Shown here: piece by piece, positions 18,225 to 26,842 of the stretch
How positions within the stretch are numbered: position 1 is the first letter of the stretch
Layout: every line of letters starts with the position of its first letter
Source of the DNA: Streptomyces venezuelae
Lineage (GTDB): Bacteria > Actinomycetota > Actinomycetes > Streptomycetales > Streptomycetaceae
NCBI RefSeq assembly: GCF_008642335.1
Contig: NZ_CP029191.1
Location: forward strand, 6,324,001-6,388,000
Reading direction: 5' to 3'
Length of the DNA: 64,000 nt
Notes under the pieces: generated by a model
The model's database searches: none
What the model saw: only the letters and a program-made list of their open reading frames with translations
What the model was told of the DNA's origin: nothing
Translations under genes and position numbers: made by a program

Positions 18225-18977
18225 TCACCTGCGCGGCCGGTGGGCGAACGCCGCCCGCAGCTCCGGGTCCCCCGTGGCGCGCACCCCGCGCACGGCGACG
18301 GCCGTGAGCTCCTCGCCGCCCGACGGCACCGCACCGAGGAGCCGCTGGCCCGCGGGGGACGCCCACCGCGTGTACGGATGCACCTCGACGCGCGCGATGA
18401 CCAGACACGCCACGCACAGCAGCAGTGGCAGCGAGAACCAGACCGCGACCGGCACCTGGCCGGTCGCCGCGGGACCCTGGGCGGGCATCAGCACCGCCAC
18501 GGTGCCGAGGGCGAGCACCGCGCCCGTCGCCGCCCACACCTGCCGCACCGCGGCCGCGACCCCCGCGCCGAGGCCGTCCGGTACGGCCAGCCCCGCCGCG
18601 ACGAGCCGGTCCGCGAGCGCCCGCACCGGGTGTGCGGCCGAGGCGCCGAGGCGTATCGGCGCTATCCGCGACTGCCCGGCCGGGCCGATCGCGCCGAGCA
18701 CGGAACGCTCCATGTCGTCGCGGCCCACCGGGTCGACGACGGTCGCCCAGCCGGTGTGCGCGATCAGCAGGCGGCGCGCCCTGGCCATCGCGACGAGCGT
18801 CACGTCGGCCACCCGGGAGGGGCCTCCGGAGAGGAACGCCGTCTCGTACAGGGTGAGTTCGCGCCCGTCACCCGCGGACCGCTCCTGGACGGCGGCGCGG
18901 CTCGTGGCGAGGCAGAGCCGGCCACAGGACAGACCGGCGGCGGCGCAGGCGAGGAGGAGCAGAGGGACCCAGAACAT
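18225..18977 (-). CDS. TIGR04222 membrane protein, paralogue A (no Cys-rich tail)
   Basis: The product is 250 residues. A first membrane helix at the N terminus precedes the domain's typical YETAFLSGGPSRVADVTLVAMARARRL segment. Two more helices lie at about 135-155 and 163-185, and the end is a short basic tail. The order matches the TIGR04222 membrane domain. The paralogue at 19978-21024 has the same plan (EAAFLAGGPARVADALLAGLHEDGRL) but carries a long Gly/Ser/Cys tail that this copy lacks. It lies downstream of a DUF4142 gene, repeating the arrangement seen 2 kb upstream. Function unknown. Confidence 0.75.
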   Translation of the reverse strand: MFWVPLLLLACAAAGLSCGRLCLATSRAAVQERSAGDGRELTLYETAFLSGGPSRVADVTLVAMARARRLLIAHTGWATVVDPVGRDDMERSVLGAIGPAGQSRIAPIRLGASAAHPVRALADRLVAAGLAVPDGLGAGVAAAVRQVWAATGAVLALGTVAVLMPAQGPAATGQVPVAVWFSLPLLLCVACLVIARVEVHPYTRWASPAGQRLLGAVPSGGEELTAVAVRGVRATGDPELRAAFAHRPRR

Positions 18978-19063
18978 GGCGGTTTTCTATGCGAAGGCGC
19001 CGCATTGCGCCATGGCGTTTCCAGTATGTGGACACGGGGTGACGGGTGGGTAACGTTCCGTTT

Positions 19064-19825
19064 TCACGGTCGACCGGTGTCCGGCCTGGGGCGGGAGGCC
19101 GCGGGCGGCAGCGGGAACGTGGGCGAAGGGGTGACCGGGGTCGCGGAGCCGGGGGCGTCCGTGGGACCCGGCGGGGCCGGGGAGCGGGTCGCGGGGGCAT
19201 CGGGTCCGGTGGACGCCGCGTCCCGGGCGAGGCCCTCGAAGTCGACGAGGCCGGTCTGCTCGAGGACCGTGATGTGGTCGAGGACGGTCGTGTTCGTGTC
19301 GTCGGCCAGGTCGCGCACGAGCGAGTTGCGGGTGTTCGCGCGCACGTCGGCGACGACGGAGAACACCTTGCCGTGCGCGCGGCGCAGGATGTTCGCGAAC
19401 TCCTCGTTGTACGTCTCCCCGCGGGCGCTGCTCAACTCCGCGAGCCAGTCGCGCTGTTGGGCGTTCGGCTGGCTGGGCAGTTCGAGGTCGAGCCGGGTGG
19501 CGACCTCGCGTACGCGCGCGTCGAGGAACGTGTGGCCCTCCACGAGGTGCTTCCCCGCGGTCCGTATGGCTTTCGTGGTGCCGCGCTCCTCCGCCTGCTG
19601 CCCGGCGGGCAGCTCCCACAGCCCCGCGAGGCGGACCTTGGTGATGAAGTCCCGGTCCAGGGCGGAGAGCGGCCCGAAGTCGGTGGACACGGTGTCGGCG
19701 TCGAGCAGGTCGAGCGGGGTGCCGGAGCGGTCCTCGTAGGACCAGAGGGGAAAGAGCAGTGCGGCCAGGGTCGCGACGAGTCCCGCGACGATGAGGCCGG
19801 TGCCGTTGATGGTTCGTAATCGCAT
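19064..19825 (-). CDS. DUF4142 exported protein, paralogue A
   Basis: The product is 253 residues. An uncleaved signal-anchor or signal peptide (GLIVAGLVATLAALLF) is followed by a DUF4142 four-helix domain (about 55-200, DRDFITKVRLAGLWELPAG, EGHTFLDARVREVA, NTTVLDHITVLEQTGLVDF). The Pro/Thr-rich tail has wall-spacer composition. DUF4142 proteins are ferritin-like helical bundles outside the cytoplasm with unknown function. A GGAGGCACC leader precedes the ATG and is nearly identical to the leader of the paralogue at 22415-23182, evidence of duplication. Confidence 0.82.
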   Translation of the reverse strand: MRLRTINGTGLIVAGLVATLAALLFPLWSYEDRSGTPLDLLDADTVSTDFGPLSALDRDFITKVRLAGLWELPAGQQAEERGTTKAIRTAGKHLVEGHTFLDARVREVATRLDLELPSQPNAQQRDWLAELSSARGETYNEEFANILRRAHGKVFSVVADVRANTRNSLVRDLADDTNTTVLDHITVLEQTGLVDFEGLARDAASTGPDAPATRSPAPPGPTDAPGSATPVTPSPTFPLPPAASRPRPDTGRP

Positions 19826-19977
19826 GGTGCCTCCTGGTGCGGCACCGCACGTTAGTGCGCCGGGGGAGGTGCGCGGCCCGATACGGCGGGGAGTACGTCA
19901 CCTGCCGTACCGGGACGCTGAGTCGATGGGCGCGGCGTGCGCCCCCGCGGGACATCAGGGAGCGCAGGACGGTCCGC

Positions 19978-21024
19978 TCAGGACGACCCGCCCCCGCAGG
20001 ACGAGCCGCCGCCACCGCCCCCGCCGCACGAGGACCCGCAGCCACCGCCGCACGACGAGCCGCCGCCCGAACAGGAGGGACCGCCGCTGCCCGAGCAGGC
20101 GAAACCGCCGTCGTCGCCCGCGTCGATGCCGCACCAGGCCGGAGTGCCCCCGCCGCCACCGCCGCCCCCCGAGTTCCACGCGGCCGCGTTCTGGTGTCCG
20201 GCGCGCCCGGGCTCGTCGGCGGCCGTCGGCGGGACCCGGACGCGGGCCGCCGCGATCAGGTGGGACCGGATGTCCGGGTGGGCCCGCGAGAGGCCGCGCG
20301 TCGCCACTTGGTGCGCCGCGCCCGGCTGGTGCCGCGTCGCGGCGACGTACTGCCGCAGCGCGTACCGTCCCGCCACCGTGATCTGCTTCGAGGTGACCGC
20401 GAGGCAGACCGCGCCGCTCACGACGCCGAACGCGGCGCCGGGCAGCATGACCAGGATGTCGACGAGCGGCGACTGCGAACCGCCCGGCAGCTCGATGTCG
20501 CCGGCGGACAGCAGCAGCGCCGCGCCCGCGCACACCACGAACCCGACCAGGGTCAGGGCGACCTGCGTCCCGGCCCACGCGCGCCACTTCCGCTGGCGCC
20601 CCGGCCGCACCAGGAGCCCCCGGCGCGCGAGGGCCTCGCCCGTCTCCTGCACCGGCAGGCTGCGCATCACGGCGATCCGCAGCCCGTGCAGCGCGCCGCT
20701 GGGCGCCGCCGCGTGGGCGTCGATGACCGCCTGCTCGGCGGCGTTCCCGCCGGCCGGGCCGGTGATCCCGACGACGCCGGGGCCCACGACGACCAGTCGG
20801 CCGTCCTCGTGAAGACCCGCGAGCAGCGCGTCCGCGACGCGGGCGGGGCCACCGGCGAGGAACGCGGCCTCCAGCGTCCCGCCGACGTACACCCCGTGCT
20901 CGGCGTCGAGCGGCTGCCTGCCCCGGTACGGGGACCCGGTGCGGCGGGCCGCCGCCACGCCCCGGATCAGCTCGGTGGCGGCGAGCGCGACCACGACCGT
21001 GTACACCATCGCCACGACGGTCAC
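19978..21024 (-). CDS. TIGR04222 membrane protein with Gly/Ser/Cys-rich C-terminal tail, paralogue B
   Basis: The product is 348 residues. Membrane helices lie at about 3-19, 153-172 and 188-211, and the TIGR04222 core motif EAAFLAGGPARVADALLAG is at about 52-70. After residue 283 the sequence becomes almost pure Gly, Ser and Cys, with seven cysteines (298, 310, 318, 325, 329, 333, 343) in contexts such as SSCGGG. As I recall, this family is noted for low-complexity regions after the membrane domain. GTG start, 4 bases after the stop of the DUF692 gene, so translation is coupled to that enzyme. The tail is a candidate substrate for DUF692 chemistry; this is inference. Confidence 0.82.
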   Translation of the reverse strand: MTVVAMVYTVVVALAATELIRGVAAARRTGSPYRGRQPLDAEHGVYVGGTLEAAFLAGGPARVADALLAGLHEDGRLVVVGPGVVGITGPAGGNAAEQAVIDAHAAAPSGALHGLRIAVMRSLPVQETGEALARRGLLVRPGRQRKWRAWAGTQVALTLVGFVVCAGAALLLSAGDIELPGGSQSPLVDILVMLPGAAFGVVSGAVCLAVTSKQITVAGRYALRQYVAATRHQPGAAHQVATRGLSRAHPDIRSHLIAAARVRVPPTAADEPGRAGHQNAAAWNSGGGGGGGGTPAWCGIDAGDDGGFACSGSGGPSCSGGGSSCGGGCGSSCGGGGGGGSSCGGGSS

Positions 21025-21028
21025 GGCG

Positions 21029-22333
21029 TCACCGCCTCAGCAGGACCCGGCGGGTGGCGTGCAGCAGTCTCGCCGCGGGCCGCTTCGACAGCGGGGCGGG
21101 CCCGGAACGCTCAAGCCACCAGTCGCGCAGCTCCCGCCGGGCGTCCGCGTCCTCGGGGCGCCCCGCGAGCATCAGGTGCTCGGCGAAGGCCAGCGCGTCG
21201 TGCCGGTAGCCGCCGGTCATGGGCCGCGTGCGCGCGTACGCGAGGAACTCGTCGCGGTACGCCGCGCCGAGGATCTCCGGCAGCTCCGGCGCGACCTTCG
21301 CGACGACGTCGGCCCGCTTGGCGGCCAGCGCGCGGCTCTGCACCTTCAGGCGCGCGTGGTCGAAGCCCTCGGGCGCCGGGGTGCCCGCGACGAGCGCGGA
21401 GAGGAGGGCGGCCTGGGCGACGGCGGTGCGCTGCCGGGCCGCGTCGGAGGCGGCGGGAACGTCACGGCGCTCGCCGCCGGGGCCCACGACGAGGCCCCCC
21501 GACGTCTTCACCGTCGCCCGGATGGCGTCCAACTCCCGCTCCAGCTCAGCCGGTTCGGGGAAGTTCTCGTCGCGCTCCAGCAGGACCCCGGGCGGGGAGA
21601 CGCGCGACGCGAGGTCGGCGAGGATCGCGAGCACCGGCTCGGGCACGGGGTGCGCGTGGCTGTCGTGCCAGACGCCCTCCCGCTCGAAGCCGCCCGCCAC
21701 GTGGACGTACGCGATGGCCTCGACCGGCAGTTCGTCCAGCGCCTTGGCCGGGTCCTCGCCGCGGTTGACGTGGTTGGTGTGGAGGTTGGCGACGTCGATG
21801 AGGAGCCGTACGCCGGTGCGCTCCACCAGCTCGTACAGGAACTGCCCCTCCGTCATCTCCTCGCCCGGCCAGGAGATCAGCGCCGCGATGTTCTCGACGG
21901 CGAGCGGCACGGGCAGCGCGTCCTGGGCGACCCGGACGTTCTCGCACAGGACGTCCAGCGCGTCGCGCGTGCGCGGCACCGGCAGCAGGTGCCCGGCCTC
22001 GAGCGGCTGTGTCGCGGTGAGGGCGCCGCCCGCGCGTACGTACGCGATGTGCTCGGTGACCAGCGGCGCCCCGAGCGCCACGGCACGCTCGGCCAGCGCC
22101 GCGAGCCGCCCCTCGTCGGGACGGTCCGCGCCACCGAGCCCCAGCGAGACACCGTGCGGCACGACGGTCACCCCGCGCTCGCGCAGCCGTAGCAGCGAGT
22201 CGGGCAGATGCCCGGGACACACGTTCTCCGCGACGACCTCGACCCAGTCGATGCCGGGCATGTCCTCCACGGCGCCCGCGATCTCGGGCCGCCAGCCGAT
22301 CCCCGTTCCCAGCCGCTCTCTCGGCTGCCCCAT
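21029..22333 (-). CDS. DUF692/MNIO iron-dependent oxidative enzyme with helical C-terminal domain
   Basis: The product is 434 residues. The TIM-barrel DUF692 domain (1 to about 285) keeps the metal-ligand set of MNIO enzymes: [12 protein letters not shown] (His60), TEHIAYV (His95), LAVENIA (Glu147), [14 protein letters not shown] (Asp180, His185), YVHVAGG (His211), WHDSHAHPV (about 223-228) and LLERDENFP (Glu253). MNIO enzymes such as MbnB modify Cys, Asp or other residues of peptide substrates using a multi-iron centre. The last 145 residues form a separate helical domain, perhaps replacing the usual partner protein. ATG with GGGGGAG upstream; M13 of a longer frame was chosen. Immediately followed by the Cys-rich TIGR04222 gene. 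Confidence 0.88.
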   Translation of the reverse strand: MGQPRERLGTGIGWRPEIAGAVEDMPGIDWVEVVAENVCPGHLPDSLLRLRERGVTVVPHGVSLGLGGADRPDEGRLAALAERAVALGAPLVTEHIAYVRAGGALTATQPLEAGHLLPVPRTRDALDVLCENVRVAQDALPVPLAVENIAALISWPGEEMTEGQFLYELVERTGVRLLIDVANLHTNHVNRGEDPAKALDELPVEAIAYVHVAGGFEREGVWHDSHAHPVPEPVLAILADLASRVSPPGVLLERDENFPEPAELERELDAIRATVKTSGGLVVGPGGERRDVPAASDAARQRTAVAQAALLSALVAGTPAPEGFDHARLKVQSRALAAKRADVVAKVAPELPEILGAAYRDEFLAYARTRPMTGGYRHDALAFAEHLMLAGRPEDADARRELRDWWLERSGPAPLSKRPAARLLHATRRVLLRR

Positions 22334-22414
22334 GTCAGCTCCCCCTTCGTCCCCCGTTGCCAGGACCATGGCCCAGGCCGTTCGGATCGAACCCTCGGGA
22401 GGAGACGTTCAGAG

Positions 22415-23182
22415 CTACATTTGAGGTTCCGGCCGACCGGTGTCGATCTCCCCGGGCGGCCCCGGCGAGGGCCTCGACGTGGTGGAGACGTCGCCGCTCG
22501 GCCCGGCCGGCGCGGGCTCGGGAGGTGCGGCTCCGGAGGGCTTGGGCGGGCCTGTGGGGCTGGCGGTCGCGGTCGACGCGGCGCCGTTCGCGATCGCGTC
22601 GAAGTCGACGAGCCCGGTCGCCTCCAGCATCGTGATGTGGTCGAGGACGGTCTGGTTGGAGTCCGTGGCGAGCTGTCGGATCAGCGAGTTGCGGGTGCTG
22701 TCGCGGACCTGCGCGATGACGCTGAACACCTTCCCGTGCGAGACCCGCAGCAGGTTCGCGAACTTCCGCTGGTACGTCTCGCCGCTCGCCGCCGACAGTT
22801 CGTCGAGCCACCCCTGCTGCTGGTCGGTCGGCTGGTTGGGCAGCTCGACGCCGAGCTGCGCGGCCACGGTGCGCGTGCGCTTGTCGAGGTCGGTGTGCCC
22901 GACGATGAGGTGGTCGCCCGCCTCCTTGATGGCCTCGGTCGGCGCGCGCTCGACGGCCTGCTGCCCCGCGGGTATCTCCCACAGCCCGGCGAGCCGCACC
23001 TTCACGAGCAGGTCCCGGTCGGCCGCGGACAGCGGCCCCCACTGCGTGGCCACGGACCCGGCGGCCAGATTGGCGGGCCCGGTGCTCGACCGGTCGGCGT
23101 AGGACCACACGGGGAACGCGATGGCCCCCAGCGTGGCGACGAGTGCCGCGATGATCAGAGCCGTGCCGTTGACGCGCCGCAA
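22415..23182 (-). CDS. DUF4142 exported protein, paralogue B
   Basis: The product is 255 residues, clearly paralogous to the protein at 19064-19825. Shared blocks include DRDLLVKVRLAGLWEIPAGQQA, HGKVFSV and NQTVLDHITMLEATGLVDF. It has an N-terminal membrane/signal segment (ALIIAALVATLGAIAF), the DUF4142 helical domain and a Pro/Thr-rich tail. The start is TTG at 23182, supported by GGGAGG four bases upstream and by alignment with the ATG of the paralogue. It is the first gene of the run DUF4142, DUF692, TIGR04222, DUF4142, TIGR04222 on the minus strand. The role is unknown, presumably extracytoplasmic. Confidence 0.82.
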   Translation of the reverse strand: MRRVNGTALIIAALVATLGAIAFPVWSYADRSSTGPANLAAGSVATQWGPLSAADRDLLVKVRLAGLWEIPAGQQAVERAPTEAIKEAGDHLIVGHTDLDKRTRTVAAQLGVELPNQPTDQQQGWLDELSAASGETYQRKFANLLRVSHGKVFSVIAQVRDSTRNSLIRQLATDSNQTVLDHITMLEATGLVDFDAIANGAASTATASPTGPPKPSGAAPPEPAPAGPSGDVSTTSRPSPGPPGEIDTGRPEPQM

Positions 23183-23298
23183 GGTGCCTCCCGTGGTGCT
23201 CCGTGTCGCCGGTGATACCGGGGAGTACGGAAGATACGGGTGGGGTGTTCAGCGGCGCGAGATGTCGGTCGTGACGAGGTCGGTCGTGACGATGTCGG

Positions 23299-24048
23299 TC
23301 AGAGCCGCCTTCCGGGGCGCAGGGCCGGGTGGTCCGCCACGACCGTGCAGGAACCCGGGGTGATCTCGGTGAAGCCCGCGTCGCGGACCACCGGGAGTCC
23401 GCCCGTCGTGAGGTCGCGCCACCGGGCCGGGTCGGCGGTGCGGACCGAGAGGGGGAAGCCCGCGTCGCGCCAGGCCGCGCGATCCTCGGGGGACAGCTCC
23501 CACCACGCCAGCTGCGCGCCGTGCCCCGCCTGCGCCATCGACTTGCCGGCCGACATGTCGACCTCGGGGCTCATCCACAGGACGGGGTGCGCCGGGTCGG
23601 GCCCCGCCGGGGGCTCCGGGTCGTCGAGTTCCGTGCCCGAGACCTGGAGGCGCGCCAGATCCTTGGGCCAGCCGTCGAGGGGCACGGGCGGGTAGACCCG
23701 CACCTCCGCCGACTTGCCGGTGACCGTGATGCCCGGCAGCGCCTCGGCCCTGCGCCACTCCGCGCCGCGCGCCCTGCGCACCACCTTGCGGATCCGGGCG
23801 TCCTGCCAGTCGCGCATCGCCTGCGCCCAGGGGCCTTCGCCGAGGGACCGCTCGTCGCTCAGGATGGTCAGGACGGCGCGGGCCGCGGTCTCCAGGGCGT
23901 CCGTGCGGGCCGGGGGAGCGGCGCGCTCGATGCGGGCGACGAGCGGCAGCACGAACTGCGGTGCCTCGTCGCGCGAGGTGGTCTCGTGGCGGAACGGGCT
24001 GTCCTGCGGGTCCGGTGCGTCGGGAGTGGTCGGTTCTTCGTTGCTCAC
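23299..24048 (-). CDS. Peptidyl-tRNA hydrolase (PTH2) family protein
   Basis: The product is 249 residues. The C-terminal half carries the PTH2-type core: VDMSAGKSMAQAGHGAQLAWW (Lys/Gln/His pattern of the archaeal-type hydrolase) and a later CTVVADHPALRPG. The first 100 residues are an actinobacterial N-terminal extension with helical segments (VLPLVARIERA and WAQAMRDWQDARIRKVVRRARG). PTH2 enzymes cleave peptidyl-tRNA; whether this divergent copy does is unproven. GTG at 24048 was chosen over an upstream ATG that would overlap the divergent ABC gene. It stands alone between the DUF4142 gene and the ABC pair. Confidence 0.75.
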   Translation of the reverse strand: MSNEEPTTPDAPDPQDSPFRHETTSRDEAPQFVLPLVARIERAAPPARTDALETAARAVLTILSDERSLGEGPWAQAMRDWQDARIRKVVRRARGAEWRRAEALPGITVTGKSAEVRVYPPVPLDGWPKDLARLQVSGTELDDPEPPAGPDPAHPVLWMSPEVDMSAGKSMAQAGHGAQLAWWELSPEDRAAWRDAGFPLSVRTADPARWRDLTTGGLPVVRDAGFTEITPGSCTVVADHPALRPGRRL

Positions 24049-24100
24049 GTCCGTCAGTCTGCCAGCCGGGTGCCGCCGCCCGTGCGCGAGGATGACCCTC

Positions 24101-25015
24101 ATGGAACGTGATCTTGCGGTGCGGCTCGACGGGGTGGGCCGCCGCTACGGCGTGGGCGGCACGTGGGTGCTGCGCGGTGTCGACCTTGGCATACGGGCGG
24201 GCTCCCTGGTGCGCGTCGAAGGGGCCAACGGCACGGGGAAATCAACCCTGTTGAGGCTGCTCGCCGGGATCGACGCGCCGTCCGAAGGGCGGGTGTCCGG
24301 GCGTCGGCGCACGGCGTTCGTCCCCGAGAGGTTCCCCGCCGCCCTGCCGTTCACCGCCCTCGGCTACCTCACGCACATGGGCCGCGTGCATGGCCTCGGG
24401 GCCGGTGCGGCGCGGCGGCGCGCGAGCGAGTGGCTGGAGCTGTTCGGCGCCGCCGGATACGCGCGTACGCCGCTCTCGGAGCTCTCCAAGGGCAGCAGCC
24501 AGAAGGTCGCCGTGGCGCAGGCGCTGCTGGCCGAGCCCGACCTGCTGGTCCTCGACGAGGCGTGGACGGGTCTGGACGCGCCCGCCCGCTCCACGCTCGA
24601 CCGCGCGGTGGCCGACCGTACGGCGGCGGGCGGTTCCGTGGTCTTCGTCGACCACGACCCGCGGCGGCTCCGGGGGGTGGCGGACGAGACGTACGCCGTG
24701 GTCGGCACGGCGCTGAACCGGCGTACGCCAGAGGGCACTTCCGCCGCGTCGGGTGACATGCGCGACGGGGACGGGCCCGTCGTCCTCGTCGAGGTCCAGG
24801 GGCCGCGGGGCGCGGAGCTTCCGGGATCGGTGGCGGCGGCCGTGCGGATGCGCCCCACCACCTCCGACGGCGGCACCACGCGCCTCACCGTCCCTGAGCC
24901 GCACTCCGATCGTGTCCTGCGGGAACTCCTGACGGCGCGGCCGCCGTGGCACGTGGTGGCGGTGCGCGCGACGGCCGACGAGCGGCGCGGCGGCGGGCGG
25001 GGCGAGGAACTGTGA
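24101..25015 (+). CDS. ABC transporter ATP-binding protein
   Basis: The product is 304 residues. It contains Walker A GANGTGKSTLL, a Q-loop-like region, a variant signature LSKGSSQKVAVAQALL, Walker B LLVLDEAWTGLD and the switch His in VVFVDHDPRRL. The C-terminal 70 residues are an extra domain. The signature (SKGSSQK) is that of exporter-type proteins of the CcmA/NatA branch. ATG at 24101 is preferred to the ATG at 24092 because of GAGG nine bases upstream. The stop overlaps the GTG of the membrane gene (GTGA), so the two form a coupled ABC exporter. Substrate unknown. Confidence 0.85.
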   Translation: MERDLAVRLDGVGRRYGVGGTWVLRGVDLGIRAGSLVRVEGANGTGKSTLLRLLAGIDAPSEGRVSGRRRTAFVPERFPAALPFTALGYLTHMGRVHGLGAGAARRRASEWLELFGAAGYARTPLSELSKGSSQKVAVAQALLAEPDLLVLDEAWTGLDAPARSTLDRAVADRTAAGGSVVFVDHDPRRLRGVADETYAVVGTALNRRTPEGTSAASGDMRDGDGPVVLVEVQGPRGAELPGSVAAAVRMRPTTSDGGTTRLTVPEPHSDRVLRELLTARPPWHVVAVRATADERRGGGRGEEL

Positions 25016-25728
25016 AGCCTTCTCTGTCCTCGCTGCCCTCTCTGTCCTCTCTGGCCCCGCTCCCTGCTCTGTTGCGGTACCAGACCGCCCTGCTCGTCCG
25101 CTCCCAGCGCTGGCTTCCGCCCGTGATCCTCTACGCCGTATTCCTCGGCATCGGCGTACAGGGCGGTCAGCCGATCCTCGACTCGCTCGCGTACGCCGCC
25201 GGGGCGCTGCTGCCCGTGGCCGCCTGGCTGGTACGGATCTGCGTGACCAACGAGCCGCCCGCCGCCCGGAGTTGTACCGCCGCGGCGGCGGGGCCGGGGC
25301 GCGCGCATCTCGCCTCGCTGCTCGCGGCGTTCCTCGCGGCGTCCGCGCTGGGCGGCGTGGCGGCCGTCGTCGTCACGGCCATCAGCGACGCGACGAGCAC
25401 GAACGCGCGGGTGCCGGTGCCGCGGCTCTCCGCGGGTGCGGTCGGGCTGCTCGCGATGCTGGTGAGCGCGTTGCTCGGCACGGCGCTCGGCGCGCTGGCC
25501 AACTGGCCGCTGCTGCGTTCCGCGGGGCGGTCCGTGCCCGCGATGCTGCTCGGCGCGCTGCTCCTGCTCGTCACCACGGGCTCCCCGGCGAAGTCGGTCC
25601 TCACCGATCTGACCACCGGGTCACGGGAGGGCGTGGTGCCGTTGCCGCTGGGCGCGCTCGCGGGTGCGCTCGCCGTCGCTGCGGCGGCGATGTGGGGGGC
25701 GTGCGTGCTCAGTTCGCGGCGGGGGTGA
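25012..25728 (+). CDS. ABC transporter membrane protein
   Basis: The product is 238 residues with six predicted hydrophobic segments, starting after a basic patch (LLRYQTALLVRSQRWLPPVIL). It has no motif of its own, but the four-base GTGA overlap with the ATP-binding gene and the six-helix pattern make it the permease half of the exporter. The start at 25012 is defined by this overlap. The N-terminal Ser/Leu-Pro repeat (SLSSLPSLSSLAPLP) is encoded by a short imperfect tandem repeat at about 25021-25065. Confidence 0.75.
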   Translation: MKPSLSSLPSLSSLAPLPALLRYQTALLVRSQRWLPPVILYAVFLGIGVQGGQPILDSLAYAAGALLPVAAWLVRICVTNEPPAARSCTAAAAGPGRAHLASLLAAFLAASALGGVAAVVVTAISDATSTNARVPVPRLSAGAVGLLAMLVSALLGTALGALANWPLLRSAGRSVPAMLLGALLLLVTTGSPAKSVLTDLTTGSREGVVPLPLGALAGALAVAAAAMWGACVLSSRRG

Positions 25729-25742
25729 GCGGTGTGGTGGCG

Positions 25743-25808
25743 TCAGCCCGAGCGGCAGAGCACGCAGTCGGCGGTGGCTTCCGGTGTGACCCCGTCCTCA
25801 TCCGTCAT
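25743..25808 (-). CDS. Possible 21-residue peptide with a C-terminal CxxC
   Basis: This open frame of 22 codons starts at ATG 25808 and ends in DCVLCRSG. The upstream sequence GGGTGGCGGT could be a weak ribosome site. The start region is part of an 18-bp direct repeat (25801-25818 and 25823-25840), so a second ATG in the same context exists 22 bases upstream. It is too short for recognition; it could be a real small protein, a leader peptide or chance. No partner enzyme is adjacent. Confidence 0.3.
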   Translation of the reverse strand: MTDEDGVTPEATADCVLCRSG

Positions 25809-25840
25809 ACCGCCACCCTAAATCCGTCATACCGCCACCC

Positions 25841-26722
25841 CTAACCACGCGCCCCCGCACCCCCCGCCGCCCCGATCTGCTCCGACACCCGGACGAAGCG
25901 GAAGCCGCGTTCGCGCAGCTTCGGGATGATCGTGCGCAGGGCGCGTTCCGTCGCGGGGGCCGCGCTGCGTGTGCAGTGCATGACGACCACCGAGCCGGGC
26001 CGAACCCCGTCGAGGACCTGCCGGGCCACCGCCGCGGAGTCCGTCGCGAAGGCGTCGCCGCTGACCACGTCCCACTGCACGGCGGTGACGCCGCCGGGAG
26101 CGAGGGCACGCAGGGCCCGCTGGTCGTAGCAGCCGCCGGGGAAGCGGAAGTACGGCACCGGGCGCTCGACCCCGGCCGCGCGGAACGCGGCGAACGCGCG
26201 CTCCATGTCGGCGCGCATCCGGGCGGCGGGGACGGCGGGCAGTCCGTAGCAGCGGCCGGTGAAGGCGTGGTGGCTGTACGAGTGGTTGGCGACCTCGAAG
26301 AGCGGGTCGCGGCCGATGGCCCTGGCCTGCGCCGGGTACTCCTCGGCCCACCGCCCCGTCATGAAGAACGTCGCCGGTACCCTCAGCCGCCGCAGCGTGG
26401 CGACCAGCGCGGGGTTGTCGAACCGCTCGCCGGCCGCCGCGCGCGGGCCCTGGTCCGCGGTCATGTCGGCGTCGAAGGTGAGGGCGACGGTGCGGCCGCG
26501 GGACCGGGGGCCGTTCTCGAACACGGGGGTCAGGCCGGAGGGGCCGGGGGCCAGTGTGGGCGGGGCGGGCTGCGAGGGGGCTGCGGCGCTCGCCGGGGGG
26601 TGGGCGGGGCGGCCGACCTCACCGGGCGTGGCACCGGACGTGTCACCGGCGCAGCCGGCGAGGGCGGCGGTCAGGGTGCCGAGGGCGCAGAGCGCGGCGC
26701 ATCTCCGTACGAGAGTGATCAC
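25841..26722 (-). CDS. Polysaccharide deacetylase lipoprotein (NodB domain)
   Basis: The product is 293 residues. The signal peptide ends in a lipobox (ALAGC, Cys about 24), followed by a Pro/Ala-rich spacer and a NodB-homology deacetylase domain. Motifs seen are VALTFDADMT (catalytic Asp and metal Asp), NHSYSHHAF (metal-binding His pair), YFRFPGGCYD and VVVMHC. The protein would act at the cell surface on N-acetylated glycans such as peptidoglycan or teichoic-linked sugars. The start is GTG at 26722. It is monocistronic by appearance, with a tiny CxxC open frame just downstream. Confidence 0.88.
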   Translation of the reverse strand: MITLVRRCAALCALGTLTAALAGCAGDTSGATPGEVGRPAHPPASAAAPSQPAPPTLAPGPSGLTPVFENGPRSRGRTVALTFDADMTADQGPRAAAGERFDNPALVATLRRLRVPATFFMTGRWAEEYPAQARAIGRDPLFEVANHSYSHHAFTGRCYGLPAVPAARMRADMERAFAAFRAAGVERPVPYFRFPGGCYDQRALRALAPGGVTAVQWDVVSGDAFATDSAAVARQVLDGVRPGSVVVMHCTRSAAPATERALRTIIPKLRERGFRFVRVSEQIGAAGGAGARG

Positions 26723-26842
26723 CCGCTGAACATATGGGTGGAAATGCAGTAAATCCGACTATGGGGGACTGTGGGGCGGCTCGGGTCCGGGTATCGCCAC
26801 CCGTATGGGCCCGCCGCGCACCCGCGCCGGCCTCCGCGGCGT

